This document shows positions 54,400-63,767 of a DNA stretch of 64,000 bases, in pieces. The DNA is taken from the NCBI GenBank assembly GCA_050290225.1, contig JBNKHG010000026.1, forward strand, positions 62,001 to 126,000, written 5' to 3'. A program made the translations under genes and the position numbers. Under the pieces are notes generated by a model, which saw only the letters and a list, made by a program, of their open reading frames with translations, was not told where the DNA came from and ran no database searches. This DNA comes from JBNKHG01 sp050290225 (GTDB taxonomy: Bacteria > Pseudomonadota > Gammaproteobacteria > Pseudomonadales > Cellvibrionaceae). Position 1 is the first letter of the stretch. Each line of letters opens with the position of its first letter.

Positions 54400-56457
54400 T
54401 TAGTGGATGCCTTTCCAGTACTCGCGATTCAGCAGGTAGGCGAATACAAAAAACACCGCTATAAACAACAATACGTACACACCCAGTGTCTTGCGCTCTT
54501 CCGCCATGGGCTCAGCGATGTACTCCAGGAAATTCACCAGGTCGTAGATCGCCTGATCAAACTCTTCCTGGCTCATAGCGCCAGTCACTGTGCCGACTTG
54601 TAGGCTGCCACAAGGGTCTTCCGACACCACCTGCCCGGTCACGGGGTCACGCTTCACATGACCATGACCGTCAATCACCGGGCCCGGAGCGCACTCGGGT
54701 AAGCCCTGCAACTCCATCATCACATGGGGCATAGCCACCTTATCAAACACCTTGTTGTTGACGCCGGTGGGGCGACTCTCGTCAGCGTAGAAGTTACGCA
54801 AGTAGGTATACAACCACTCGGGATTGCGCGCGCGCGCCACCAGGGTCAGGTCCGGTGGCGTAGCCCCAAACCAGGCTTTGGATTTATCGGCCGGCATGGC
54901 GATCGACATCAGCTGGCCGATGCGCTGATCGCCAAACACCAGGTTATCCATCATCAGGTCATGGGGAATACCCAGGTCATCGGCTACGCGCTCATAACGG
55001 GAGTATTTAGCGGAATGACAACCCATACAATAGTTGCCAAACCACTTCGCACCGCGCTGCAGGGATTCCTTATCAGTCAGATCGGGTTCCATGGTATCAC
55101 AAGGGATGCTGCCACAGGCGAAGGAGCCTTCCGAACCCACAGCCTTGATCGGTACCACAGTCAGCACGGCAAAAAGTACAAGACCGCCCCAGACCAAAAC
55201 AGCAGGCAATCCCTTGTCCTTAACTCGCTCGGGCTCCGGCAGGGTTTTCTCGCGGGCCGTCCAGAATGGCATGGCGATAAAGAAACCGAAGTAGATAATA
55301 GTGCATATCTGTGCCAACGCAGTGCGGCCAGGGGTTGGCGATTGCACGCCCAGGTACCCCAGGATCACGAAAGAAGCGGCGAATACCAGTAGGGCAATGC
55401 GACTGAAGTTTCCCTTGTACCGAATAGACTTGACCGGGCTCTTATCCAGCCAGGGCAGCACAAACAGGATCGCGATTGCCGCACCCATTGCAACCAGCCC
55501 CAGGAACTTGGAGTTTAAGGGGCCAATATCAAAGGTCACAGCCCGCAGGATCGCGTAGAAAGGAGTGAAGTACCACACCGGCGCGATATGCGGCGGCGTC
55601 TTCAGGTTGTTGGCCTGTTCAAAATTAGCATGCTCAAGGAAGTAACCTCCCAACTCGGGCATGAAGAATATGATGAAACAGAACACAAACAGGAATACGG
55701 CAATACCCACCAAATCGTGCACAGTGTAGAAGGGGTGGAAGGGCACACCGTCTTTAGGTATTCCATTCTCGTCCTTGTTCTTCTTGATCTCAATGCCGTC
55801 GGGATTGTTGGACCCCACTTCGTGCAGCGCCAGAATATGCAGTACCACCAGTGCCAGGATCACGATCGGGAGGGCTACCACGTGCAGGGAGAAGAAGCGG
55901 TTAAGGGTAATACCTGAAATCAGGTAGTCACCGCGAATCCACTGCACCAGGTCGTCTCCAACCACCGGGATGGCGCCAAACAGCGACACAATCACCTGAG
56001 CTCCCCAATAGGACATTTGCCCCCAAGGCAGTACGTAGCCCATAAAGGCTTCAGCCATCAGCGCCAGGTAGATAGTCATGCCAAATATCCACACCAGCTC
56101 GCGCGGGGCTTTGTAGGATCCGTAAAGCAATCCGCGGAACATATGCAGGTAGACCACCACGAAGAAGGCAGAGGCTCCAGTGGAGTGCATATAGCGAATA
56201 ATCCAGCCGTAGTCCACATCACGCATGATGTATTCGACAGAGGCGAATGCCTCTTCGGAACTGGGCGTGTAACTCATGGTCAACCAAATGCCCGTCAACA
56301 GCTGGTTTACCAATACCAACAGGGAAAGAACTCCAAAAAAGTACCAGAAATTAAAGTTTTTCGGTGCGTAGTATTTGCCCATGTGGGTATCCCAAGCGCG
56401 CTGCACCGGCATGCGCTCATCAACCCAGTTCCACAGGCCCGTTAGCCATCTAGTCAT
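54400..56457 (-). CDS. Fused cytochrome b - cytochrome c1 of the bc1 complex
   Basis: A single 685-residue frame. Residues 1 to about 410 are cytochrome b: heme ligands H91, H105, H192, H207 and the Qo motif PVWY (293-296). A hydrophobic segment (about 415-437) follows, like a signal peptide or membrane anchor, and residues about 440-685 are cytochrome c1: CMGCH at 477-481, probable Met ligand M576 (VAMPHVM), and a C-terminal anchor helix (657-676). No ATG with a signal peptide starts a separate c1; a TTG at 55209 with AAGGA upstream is the only internal candidate. Bradyrhizobium fbcH encodes such a fusion, cut after translation. The Rieske gene precedes it by 2 nt. The complex passes electrons from ubiquinol to cytochrome c. 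Confidence 0.93.
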   Translation of the reverse strand: MTRWLTGLWNWVDERMPVQRAWDTHMGKYYAPKNFNFWYFFGVLSLLVLVNQLLTGIWLTMSYTPSSEEAFASVEYIMRDVDYGWIIRYMHSTGASAFFVVVYLHMFRGLLYGSYKAPRELVWIFGMTIYLALMAEAFMGYVLPWGQMSYWGAQVIVSLFGAIPVVGDDLVQWIRGDYLISGITLNRFFSLHVVALPIVILALVVLHILALHEVGSNNPDGIEIKKNKDENGIPKDGVPFHPFYTVHDLVGIAVFLFVFCFIIFFMPELGGYFLEHANFEQANNLKTPPHIAPVWYFTPFYAILRAVTFDIGPLNSKFLGLVAMGAAIAILFVLPWLDKSPVKSIRYKGNFSRIALLVFAASFVILGYLGVQSPTPGRTALAQICTIIYFGFFIAMPFWTAREKTLPEPERVKDKGLPAVLVWGGLVLFAVLTVVPIKAVGSEGSFACGSIPCDTMEPDLTDKESLQRGAKWFGNYCMGCHSAKYSRYERVADDLGIPHDLMMDNLVFGDQRIGQLMSIAMPADKSKAWFGATPPDLTLVARARNPEWLYTYLRNFYADESRPTGVNNKVFDKVAMPHVMMELQGLPECAPGPVIDGHGHVKRDPVTGQVVSEDPCGSLQVGTVTGAMSQEEFDQAIYDLVNFLEYIAEPMAEERKTLGVYVLLFIAVFFVFAYLLNREYWKGIH

Positions 56458-56459
56458 TG

Positions 56460-57053
56460 TTATGCCTCCTGATCCACACCGACAACCAGCAATGTATCCG
56501 ACTCGTAGGAGTGCGGGGGTACTTCCAAGTTAACCGGTGCAGGCACGCCTTTAAGTACGCGCCCGGCCAAGTCGAATTTGGACCCGTGGCAGGGACAGAA
56601 AAAACCGCCTTGCCATTCATCCCCGCCGAGGTCGGCGGCACCGACCTCAGGTCGGTACATGGGCGCGCAACCCAGGTGGGTGCACAGCCCCAGGAGCACC
56701 AAATATTCGTCCTTGATTGAACGCATATGATTCTTGGCATACTCCGGCTGTTGCGGCTCTTCAGAATTCGGGTCGCGGACCAGATCATCCATCTTGCCCA
56801 AGCCAGAGAGGTTCTCCTCCGTACGGCGCACCACATAAACTGGCTTGCCCCGCCACTCAACGGTAATCATCTGGCCAGGTTCCAGCTTGCTTAAATTGGC
56901 TTTAACCGGCGCCCCTGCGGCCTTCGCCTTGGCACTCGGGTTCCAGGACCCCACAAATGGCACGGCGACACCCACTGCACCTGCAGCCCCCACCACGGAG
57001 GTGGCTGCGGTCAGAAAGCGGCGACGGCCTTCGTTCACTCCGCCATTGCTCAT
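56460..57053 (-). CDS. petA: Ubiquinol-cytochrome c reductase Rieske iron-sulfur subunit PetA
   Basis: A 197-residue [2Fe-2S] protein. A twin-arginine-type start (GRRRFLTAATSVVG) and hydrophobic stretch to about residue 35 serve as uncleaved Tat anchor. The cluster ligands are in CTHLGC and CPCHG; the GSKFDLAGRVLKG loop follows. ATG at 57053 with GGGAGA upstream is preferred over a frame extension of ten residues. First gene of the petA-petBC pair. The upstream gap (57054-57331) must hold its promoter, which I could not place. Confidence 0.95.
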   Translation of the reverse strand: MSNGGVNEGRRRFLTAATSVVGAAGAVGVAVPFVGSWNPSAKAKAAGAPVKANLSKLEPGQMITVEWRGKPVYVVRRTEENLSGLGKMDDLVRDPNSEEPQQPEYAKNHMRSIKDEYLVLLGLCTHLGCAPMYRPEVGAADLGGDEWQGGFFCPCHGSKFDLAGRVLKGVPAPVNLEVPPHSYESDTLLVVGVDQEA

Positions 57054-57331
57054 GACGTCTATCTCCCATCGACGGCTACACAAATAGCCAGTGGCTAAAT
57101 TTGGCAGGCCACAGATTCCCCCAAGCGACCCACCGGTAACTTTTTACGCTAACTCACGCTATCGGGCACCCGGCATCGCGACTCAGATGCCCTATCTGCC
57201 ACTAACCCACTGAAAATAAAAGGTTTACGGCGTTTGGCCAACCCAAAAAAATCGCACAATCTTAATGAAATTAGGCCCGGCTTACAAGGATAACCATCCT
57301 AGATTCAGGGCTTTTGGCATTTCACCGGTGC

Positions 57332-57370
57332 AAAAAAAAGCCCAGAAGGAAACCATTCTGGGCATTTTTT
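57332..57370. terminator. Bidirectional terminator after rpsI
   Basis: GCCCAGAA and TTCTGGGC form an eight-pair stem around GGAAACCA, with eight A on the left and six T on the right. On the minus strand it ends rplM-rpsI ahead of petA. Confidence 0.9.
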
Positions 57371-57446
57371 AAACAATACAATATCTTTTGATCTCCTCAT
57401 GCCGGATCGCCAGATGGCAACCGCAAATGCAGGAGAACAATGACAA

Positions 57447-57839
57447 TTAACGCTTGGAGAACTGTGGCTTCTTACGCGCTTTGCGAAGCCCCACTTTCTT
57501 ACGCTCCACCTCACGAGCATCGCGAGTCACGTAACCGGCGCCACGCAGGTCGCCGCGCAGGGATTCGTCGTATTGCATCAGTGCACGAGTCAGACCGTGG
57601 CGAATCGCCCCCGCCTGGCCAAAGCTGCCGCCACCTTTTACAGTGACCTTAACGTCAAATTTGTCTGTCATTTCCACCAGCTCCAGAGGCTGGCGCACAA
57701 TCATACGAGCCACCTCACGACCAAAGTACTCGTCGAGGGGACGGTCGTTCACGGTGATATTGCCACTGCCTTGAGCGATAAATACGCGAGCAGTTGAGGT
57801 TTTACGGCGTCCGGTACCGTAATATTGAGTATCAGCCAT
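57447..57839 (-). CDS. rpsI: 30S ribosomal protein S9
   Basis: A 130-residue ribosomal protein. TQYYGTGRRKTSTARVF at the start, GGGSFGQAGAIRHGLTRAL in the middle and the basic tail ending KKPQFSKR, which reaches the P site, are diagnostic. Two ATG codons stand in tandem (57842 and 57839); GGGAG seven bases before the second favours 57839 and gives the E. coli length. Starts 13 nt after rplM. Confidence 0.98.
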   Translation of the reverse strand: MADTQYYGTGRRKTSTARVFIAQGSGNITVNDRPLDEYFGREVARMIVRQPLELVEMTDKFDVKVTVKGGGSFGQAGAIRHGLTRALMQYDESLRGDLRGAGYVTRDAREVERKKVGLRKARKKPQFSKR

Positions 57840-57852
57840 CATTAGCTCCCGG

Positions 57853-58281
57853 TTAGATATTCAGTTCTTGAGGCTGCTGAGCAGTGTGCGGGTGCTCGGC
57901 ACCAGCATACACTTTCAGCTTTTTGAACATAGCGCGACCCAGAGGTCCCCTAGGCAGCATGCCTTTGACCGCACTCTGGATAGTGCGCTCGGGAGCCTTC
58001 TCGATCAGCTTCTCGAAGCTAATGGATTTCAACCCGCCGGGGTAACCAGTGTGGCTGTGGTAGATTTTGTCCTTAGCCTTGTTGCCGGTCACGCGCACTT
58101 GCTCGGCGTTGATCACAACAATGTAGTCACCGGTATCCACATGGGGGGTGTACTCAGGTTTATGCTTCCCGCGAAGGCGAGTGGCAATCTCAGCAGCCAT
58201 TCGGCCCAGTGTCTTGCCAGAAGCATCAATGACGTACCAGTCGCGTTTGACTGATTCGGGTTTGGCACTAATAGTCTTCAT
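57853..58281 (-). CDS. rplM: 50S ribosomal protein L13
   Basis: A 142-residue ribosomal protein, same length as E. coli L13. KPESVKRDWYVIDASGKTLGR, YTPHVDTGDYIVV and VKGMLPRGPLGRAMFKKLKVYAG are diagnostic. The reading frame extends ten codons upstream, but the ATG at 58281 gives the normal N terminus. Cotranscribed with rpsI. The 126-nt gap before it (58282-58407) contains a G/C-rich inverted repeat at the zapE stop (58387-58417) without a T-run. Confidence 0.98.
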   Translation of the reverse strand: MKTISAKPESVKRDWYVIDASGKTLGRMAAEIATRLRGKHKPEYTPHVDTGDYIVVINAEQVRVTGNKAKDKIYHSHTGYPGGLKSISFEKLIEKAPERTIQSAVKGMLPRGPLGRAMFKKLKVYAGAEHPHTAQQPQELNI

Positions 58282-58407
58282 GTTATATTTGCCTTTGGAG
58301 GTATATCCCACAAAAATGGAGCGCGGATTCTACCTGTAGTTATTGGCGATAGCAATAGCCTGCAGCGGATTCCCCCGGTCTTTGTGCCGCCCCACCCCCA
58401 GGGGTAA

Positions 58408-59523
58408 TTAGGGGCGGTGGGGTCGAGCCAGATACTCATGACTCTGCATTTCCAGCAGCCGACTGGTGGTGCGCTCAAATTCGAAATTCAGCTTGCCACC
58501 TGCGTAGATGGCTTCAAGTGGTTTTTCCGCCGAGATCACCAGCTTCACATTACGGTCGTAAAATTCATCCACCAGATTGATAAAGCGTCGCGCCTGGTCG
58601 TCTAAGTCTCGATTCAGCTCGGGCACGTTGGCCACCAATACCGCATGGTACTCCCGCGCCAACTCGATATAGTCATTCTGTGAACGCGGGCCGTCGCAAA
58701 GCGCCTCAAACTCAAACCAGGCCACATCCTCTGCCTCGTAGCGAGCACGAATATTGCGCCCTTCGATTTCGACATCCACATTCGCGCGAATTTCTTCTTT
58801 ATCCGGCACCAGGCTTTCAAAGCTGCGCAGCAGGCTGGCGTCGGCGGCGGCATCCAGCGGGTGGTGGTAGAGCTCCGCCTGCTCCAGTGCGCGCAGACGA
58901 TAATCCACCCCACCATCCACATTGACGACCAGGGTGTGGGTATTGAGCAGGTCAATGGCGGGCAAAAAGCGCACCCGCTGCAGACCGTCCTTATAGAGTC
59001 CATCCGGAACAATATTGGAGGTTGCCACCAGGGACACACCCCGACGGAACAGCGCCCCTAAAAGGGTCGCCAGGATCATTGCATCAGTGATGTCGGAGAC
59101 GAAAAATTCGTCAAAACAGATCACCCGAGCCTCTTTGCTCAGGCGCTCGGCCACCGTTTCCAGGGGGTTTTTCTCTCCATCGAGGGATTTCAACTCCGCG
59201 TGCACGCGACGCATAAAGCGATGGAAGTGTGCACGCATTTTTTCCTTGAACGGCAGACTTTCATAGAAGTTATCCATCAAGTAGGTCTTGCCGCGCCCAA
59301 CACCGCCCCAAAAGTAGAGCCCCCGAACAGGTTGTTTTGCCCCATTTCCCCATTTTCCGGCCAGAGCGGATAACCACGTACGATTTTTTTCCGCTGCTTT
59401 GGCCGCTACCAGTTGCTCATACAGTTGCTGGAGGTGGCCAACTGCCATCTCCTGCGCCGGGTCGTGCTTAAAATCCTCACGCTTCAGATCGCGCTCGTAT
59501 CGTTCCAGGGGCGTTAAATTCAT
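58408..59523 (-). CDS. zapE: Cell division ATPase ZapE (AFG1 family)
   Basis: A 371-residue AAA-type ATPase that associates with the Z ring in E. coli and is related to mitochondrial AFG1/LACE1. Walker A is GGVGRGKT at 73-80, Walker B ICFDEFFVSDI near 132; VATSNIVPDGLYKDGLQR and the C-terminal VLVANVPELNRDLDDQARRFINLVDEFYD are family signatures. It is upstream of rplM-rpsI on the same strand, as in Pseudomonas. Confidence 0.95.
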   Translation of the reverse strand: MNLTPLERYERDLKREDFKHDPAQEMAVGHLQQLYEQLVAAKAAEKNRTWLSALAGKWGNGAKQPVRGLYFWGGVGRGKTYLMDNFYESLPFKEKMRAHFHRFMRRVHAELKSLDGEKNPLETVAERLSKEARVICFDEFFVSDITDAMILATLLGALFRRGVSLVATSNIVPDGLYKDGLQRVRFLPAIDLLNTHTLVVNVDGGVDYRLRALEQAELYHHPLDAAADASLLRSFESLVPDKEEIRANVDVEIEGRNIRARYEAEDVAWFEFEALCDGPRSQNDYIELAREYHAVLVANVPELNRDLDDQARRFINLVDEFYDRNVKLVISAEKPLEAIYAGGKLNFEFERTTSRLLEMQSHEYLARPHRP

Positions 59524-59627
59524 AGCGTATTTATCAGCAAGCTAGGCGGCCAAGTCTCAAACGGCGCACACTTTAGCGGCAGAGGCAACGATAGGCAAAT
59601 TCAAACTCTGCGCCGTCAACAAATGCA

Positions 59628-60293
59628 TTAGCCCAGCCGGGCCAATAGCACTTCGGATAGTCGTTGTTTGAATAGCTGCAGCTTGCCGTGAAAGAAATGA
59701 CTGGCTTCCGGTAATCGCAGAAGATCAACCGGTGTACGCAGCAATTCTACCCAGCGATAAACGCCGTCAACATCTACCAGCTCATCTTCCTCACCCTGAA
59801 TAACACAGACCGGCGCGGGAAAACTGCCGCGGTCATCATAGGGGTAGCGCTCAACCGGCGGCGCCACCAAGGTCAGGTGCGCCAGATCATTGACCCGGTG
59901 ACTGGCTTGAGCAGCGACCGAAGACCCAAAGGAAAAGCCTGCCAGCAAGAGACGCCGACCGGGATCGGGCAATTGTCGACCCACCCAGTCGACCACTGCC
60001 ATCAAATCGTCCACCTCGCCCACGGCGTGATCGAAACTGCCCGCACTACTGCCGACACCGCGAAAATTGAAAGCCAGCGCCGGGATCCCCAGATCTCGAT
60101 AACAGCGCATCAGGGTGGTTACAACCTTATTGTTCATGGTTCCGCCGTGCAGCGGATGGGGATGACAGACTACCGCCAGGAATGACTTTCCGTATAGTGG
60201 ACCATCACGCAGGGGTGACAAGGCGAGAGCCTCAATAGGCCCACAAGGACCCGGAATTTCAATCTTGACTTCTTTATCTACAAATATCGTCAT
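59628..60293 (-). CDS. Small alpha/beta hydrolase
   Basis: A 221-residue alpha/beta-hydrolase of the short serine-hydrolase type often annotated CocE/NonD-like. HPHPLHGGTMNNKVV precedes the core, Ser121 in GFSFGS is the expected nucleophile, the Asp in EEDELVD and the His in ASHFFHG complete the triad. No signal peptide, so cytoplasmic. Natural substrate unknown. It lies between zapE and zapG, divergent from the latter; the 239-bp gap at 60294-60532 contains a short G/C-rich inverted repeat (CGCCTC/GAGGCG) but no gene. Confidence 0.87.
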   Translation of the reverse strand: MTIFVDKEVKIEIPGPCGPIEALALSPLRDGPLYGKSFLAVVCHPHPLHGGTMNNKVVTTLMRCYRDLGIPALAFNFRGVGSSAGSFDHAVGEVDDLMAVVDWVGRQLPDPGRRLLLAGFSFGSSVAAQASHRVNDLAHLTLVAPPVERYPYDDRGSFPAPVCVIQGEEDELVDVDGVYRWVELLRTPVDLLRLPEASHFFHGKLQLFKQRLSEVLLARLG

Positions 60294-60532
60294 AACGAGC
60301 TGCTAAAATTGGTCTTTTAATTGGAATAACATACAGATTTACCATCGGTTTATCATAAAAAGGCTTATAATAAAGAATAAGCATATGATTTTGCGCGCCA
60401 ATCTTCCTTCGCAAGACGCCTCCTCCAAACTGAGGCGGGCGCCCAGTCCCGAACTGGCAAGGTGGGTATTTTATCCTGTGCGGCGACAACCGATAACGTT
60501 GGCTGGAATCTAGTAAACCCAAGGAGTTACCT

Positions 60533-61018
60533 GTGTTTTCATTGAGCACCCTGATTTTAACTGCTCTTGTTTGTGCCCTGGGCGGCTGCGTGCTTGGCGC
60601 CCTGCTGTCACGTTCGCTTCAACCCGAAAAGCAGCAAAACAGAGAGATGGAGCAGCGCTTGCAACAGGCTGAGGAAAAACTCAGCGAATACCAAACCGAA
60701 GTCACAGAGCATTTCGCTCAAACCTCTCAACTGGTGAACAACCTGACCCAAAGCTATAAAGAAGTTCACGAATACCTCGCCAACAGTGCCCTCAAGCTCA
60801 CAAACCCCGATATCAGTCGCAAAATCATTGAGGCTGCAGATGGTAAGCTGCTGCAAGATAGCGATATAGCTATCACCGAGGACAATATCGAAGTCCCCAG
60901 GGATTGGGCTCCCAAATCACCTGGCCAAGCAGGCACTCTGAGCGAAGAGTACGGTCTTGATGAAGAGCGGGGCGATCTGGAGGCGATCACAGTCAACAGG
61001 GATAATGCGCTTAGCTGA
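60533..61018 (+). CDS. zapG: Z-ring associated protein ZapG (YhcB/DUF1043)
   Basis: A 161-residue inner-membrane protein: one N-terminal membrane helix (about 4-26, GGCVLGALLSR) then a long coiled coil (about 32-100). SQLVNNLTQSYKEVHEYLANSALKL is the DUF1043 signature. YhcB/ZapG links division and cell-wall or lipid synthesis in E. coli. GTG start at 60533 with AAGGAG seven bases upstream. It precedes a DegS/AlgW-type protease gene, as in many gammaproteobacteria. Confidence 0.93.
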   Translation: MFSLSTLILTALVCALGGCVLGALLSRSLQPEKQQNREMEQRLQQAEEKLSEYQTEVTEHFAQTSQLVNNLTQSYKEVHEYLANSALKLTNPDISRKIIEAADGKLLQDSDIAITEDNIEVPRDWAPKSPGQAGTLSEEYGLDEERGDLEAITVNRDNALS

Positions 61019-61201
61019 CGAGGCTATCGCTGCGGGGCGGAATCCCCGCAAAAAACCGTCTGAAGGCCAGTGCGCCCCTCCCGGGGCAATCAGCAATAGT
61101 CGGACCCCCCAATAGACCGTATAATTTTCCGACAGGGGCGGAAGAGCCTTCACATCTACCGACTCTAAACATCCACTAAGTAAGGCATTGGGAGCATTGC
61201 A

Positions 61202-62371
61202 TTGGCCATCAAGCGGCTACTGAATTATGTTGGCTGGCCGGCCGCAACGGGATTTCTTCTGGCAGCATTGGCAATACTGCTGTATCCACAGCTGCTGCAA
61301 CAATCCAGGAATGACGGTGGCAACCACTTTAGCCTGACCGACCTGAGCCCCAACAACGACAGTTGGGAAGGACCCGTCTCCTACGCAGCAGCTGTACAGC
61401 GGGCCACGCCAGCAGTGGTCAATATCTATACCCGCACCAAGCTCAAACGTCAGCGCCACCCCCTGTTCGACGACCCCCTGTTCCGCCACTTTTTTAACAA
61501 CTCGGATCTGCCCCAGCAGGAACGTATGCAACAGGCTCTTGGATCCGGCGTCATTGTCAAAAGTGACGGGCACATTCTCACCAACAACCATGTCATCGAA
61601 GGCGCCGATGAAATAGTGGTACTCCTGACGGATGGTCGCGAGGCTCGCGCCACCTTGGTGGGCAGTGATCCAGCGACAGACCTGGCTGTACTGAAGATAT
61701 CACTCGATAATCTGACCGCCATTAATGTCGGCCTGGCCGATAATGTCCAGATCGGTGACGTAGTGCTCGCCATCGGCAACCCCTTCGGTGTCGGCCAGAC
61801 AGTCACACAGGGAATTGTCAGTGCCACCGGCCGTTATGGACTGGGGCTCAACACCTATGAGAACTACATCCAAACCGATGCCGCTATTAACCCCGGCAAT
61901 TCCGGAGGCGCCCTGGTGGATGCCTATGGCAATCTGGTGGGAATCAACACCGCCATTCTCGACCAGAGGGCGTCCGGCACATCGGTAGGCATCAGCTTTG
62001 CTATTCCTGCGGATACAGCTATCGGCATACTCAATGACATCGTCGAATACGGACAGGTAGTGCGTGGCTGGCTCGGCATCGAGGCCCGTCAACTGTCACC
62101 ACAAATGGCGCGCACCTTCAATTTGAGTTCCACTAACGGCGTAGTGATTACCGCCATTTACAACAATGGACCTGCCCATAAGGCAGGTTTAAAGCCGGGC
62201 GACATCATTATCCGCATCAACAACGAACCCATTGGTGATGGCCGCCGAGGTATGACGCAAATTGCCCAGACCCGTCCCGGGGAGTCGGTGTCAATCGAAG
62301 TATTGAGAGATGGAAAAGCCCAGGTAATTACAGCAGTACTGGGCGTGATGCCGATGCGTCAAGCCAGCTAA
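61202..62371 (+). CDS. Periplasmic serine protease, DegS/AlgW type
   Basis: A 389-residue HtrA-family protease with one N-terminal membrane anchor (about 12-32), a trypsin-like domain with His130 (TNNHV), Asp160 (ATDLAVL) and Ser234 (NPGNSGGAL), and one PDZ domain (about 285-385). A single PDZ plus anchor is the DegS/AlgW layout: it senses misfolded outer-membrane proteins and cuts the anti-sigma factor RseA/MucA. The frame has no ATG nearby; TTG at 61202 with GGGAG seven bases upstream is the probable start. Same position as algW in Pseudomonas. Confidence 0.92.
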   Translation: MAIKRLLNYVGWPAATGFLLAALAILLYPQLLQQSRNDGGNHFSLTDLSPNNDSWEGPVSYAAAVQRATPAVVNIYTRTKLKRQRHPLFDDPLFRHFFNNSDLPQQERMQQALGSGVIVKSDGHILTNNHVIEGADEIVVLLTDGREARATLVGSDPATDLAVLKISLDNLTAINVGLADNVQIGDVVLAIGNPFGVGQTVTQGIVSATGRYGLGLNTYENYIQTDAAINPGNSGGALVDAYGNLVGINTAILDQRASGTSVGISFAIPADTAIGILNDIVEYGQVVRGWLGIEARQLSPQMARTFNLSSTNGVVITAIYNNGPAHKAGLKPGDIIIRINNEPIGDGRRGMTQIAQTRPGESVSIEVLRDGKAQVITAVLGVMPMRQAS

Positions 62372-62446
62372 GCACACTGAATCGATAAACGCCTGTGCCG
62401 TGCCATGTCCGGTAGCGATTGGTTGCCTTTTTTTGTCGCTTATTGC

Positions 62447-63766
62447 TCATTTAATCCGATATTCTGCAGACCGGGCGTGAGCTTCCAGCGACTCACCCCG
62501 CGCCAATACAGACGCCGTTCTCCCCAGCGTCGAAGCGCCCTCCGCAGAACACATAATGACTGAACTGCGCTTTTGGAAATCATAGACGCCCAAAGGAGAG
62601 GAGAAACGCGCAGTGCCGGAAGTGGGCAACACATGATTGGGGCCAGCACAGTAGTCGCCCAGTGCCTCGGCCGTATAACGCCCCATAAAAATAGCACCCG
62701 CATGGCGTACCTTCGGCAACCATGCCTGGGGATCCTCAACGGACAGCTCAAGGTGCTCGGGAGCGATTCGATTGACAACCTCCACGGCTTGCTCAAGGTC
62801 GCGAACCTGTATCAGCGCACCCCGCTCTATCAGGGAAACCCGCGCTACCGCTTCTCGCTCCAGGGTCGGAAGCAAACGTTCGACGGATTCCTCGACGCGT
62901 TGCAAAAAATCCGCGTCGGGAGAGATCAAAATCGACTGTGCCTGCTGATCGTGCTCCGCCTGACTGAACAGATCCATGGCGATCCAGTCAGGATCGGTCC
63001 GACCGTCGCAAACCACCAGAATTTCCGAAGGTCCGGCAATCATGTCAATGGCCACTTCGCCAAAGACACTACGTTTGGCGGTCGCCACAAAGATATTGCC
63101 CGGCCCAACGATTTTATCCACTTTGGGCACTGTTTCCGTGCCATAGGCGAGGGCAGCGATTGCCTGGGCACCACCAATGGTGAACACCCGGTCAACGCCG
63201 GCAATTGCCGCTGCGGCGAAAACCATCTCATTGACTTCACCGCCCGGCGTCGGCACCACCATGACCACTTCCCCAACCCCTGCCACCTTGGCAGGAATTG
63301 CATTCATCAACACTGAGGAGGGATAGGAGGCCTTGCCCCCCGGAACATAGAGACCCGCGCGATCCATAGCGGTAATCTGCTGTCCCAGCACCGTGCCATC
63401 GGCTTCAGTGTACTGCCAGGACGCCTGCTTTTGATGTTCGTGATAACGCCGCACCCGCTCGGCCGCCACCTCCAGCGCCTGGCGTTGCTCGACTGAGATG
63501 AGGCTCAAAGCTTTCTGCAAACGCTCGGCGGGCACTTCCAGCTCTCGCACGGAAGCGACATCGAGATTGTCGAAACGGCTGGTATACTCCAGCACAGCAG
63601 CATCTTTGCGCGCCTTTACCCCGCCCAGTATCTCTGCAACGGTATTCACCACTGCTTCATCGGAGACCGACTCCCAAGCCAGTAGCTGATCCAACTGCTC
63701 GCCAAATTTATCAGCGCCGGCATCAAGGCGGCGAATACCCACCCTATTAGTTGCAGCTTTCGACAT
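62447..63766 (-). CDS. hisD: Histidinol dehydrogenase HisD
   Basis: A 439-residue zinc enzyme performing the last two steps of histidine synthesis. YVPGGKASYPSSVLMNAIPAKVAGV, GPSEILVV, SQAEHDQQAQSILIS (metal-binding) and GPNHVLPTSGTARFSSPLGV are diagnostic. Only one base separates its ATG from the hisG stop. hisC, usually near in Pseudomonas, is not between the protease gene and hisD here. Confidence 0.98.
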   Translation of the reverse strand: MSKAATNRVGIRRLDAGADKFGEQLDQLLAWESVSDEAVVNTVAEILGGVKARKDAAVLEYTSRFDNLDVASVRELEVPAERLQKALSLISVEQRQALEVAAERVRRYHEHQKQASWQYTEADGTVLGQQITAMDRAGLYVPGGKASYPSSVLMNAIPAKVAGVGEVVMVVPTPGGEVNEMVFAAAAIAGVDRVFTIGGAQAIAALAYGTETVPKVDKIVGPGNIFVATAKRSVFGEVAIDMIAGPSEILVVCDGRTDPDWIAMDLFSQAEHDQQAQSILISPDADFLQRVEESVERLLPTLEREAVARVSLIERGALIQVRDLEQAVEVVNRIAPEHLELSVEDPQAWLPKVRHAGAIFMGRYTAEALGDYCAGPNHVLPTSGTARFSSPLGVYDFQKRSSVIMCSAEGASTLGRTASVLARGESLEAHARSAEYRIK

Positions 63767-63767
63767 C

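Noticed and set aside
58387..58417. Terminator between rplM and zapE
   Set aside because: The G/C-rich stem has no T-run on the minus strand and includes the zapE stop codon.
60274..60549. 91-residue minus-strand frame in the zapG upstream gap
   Set aside because: Overlaps the start of the hydrolase gene and the zapG ribosome site; no family.
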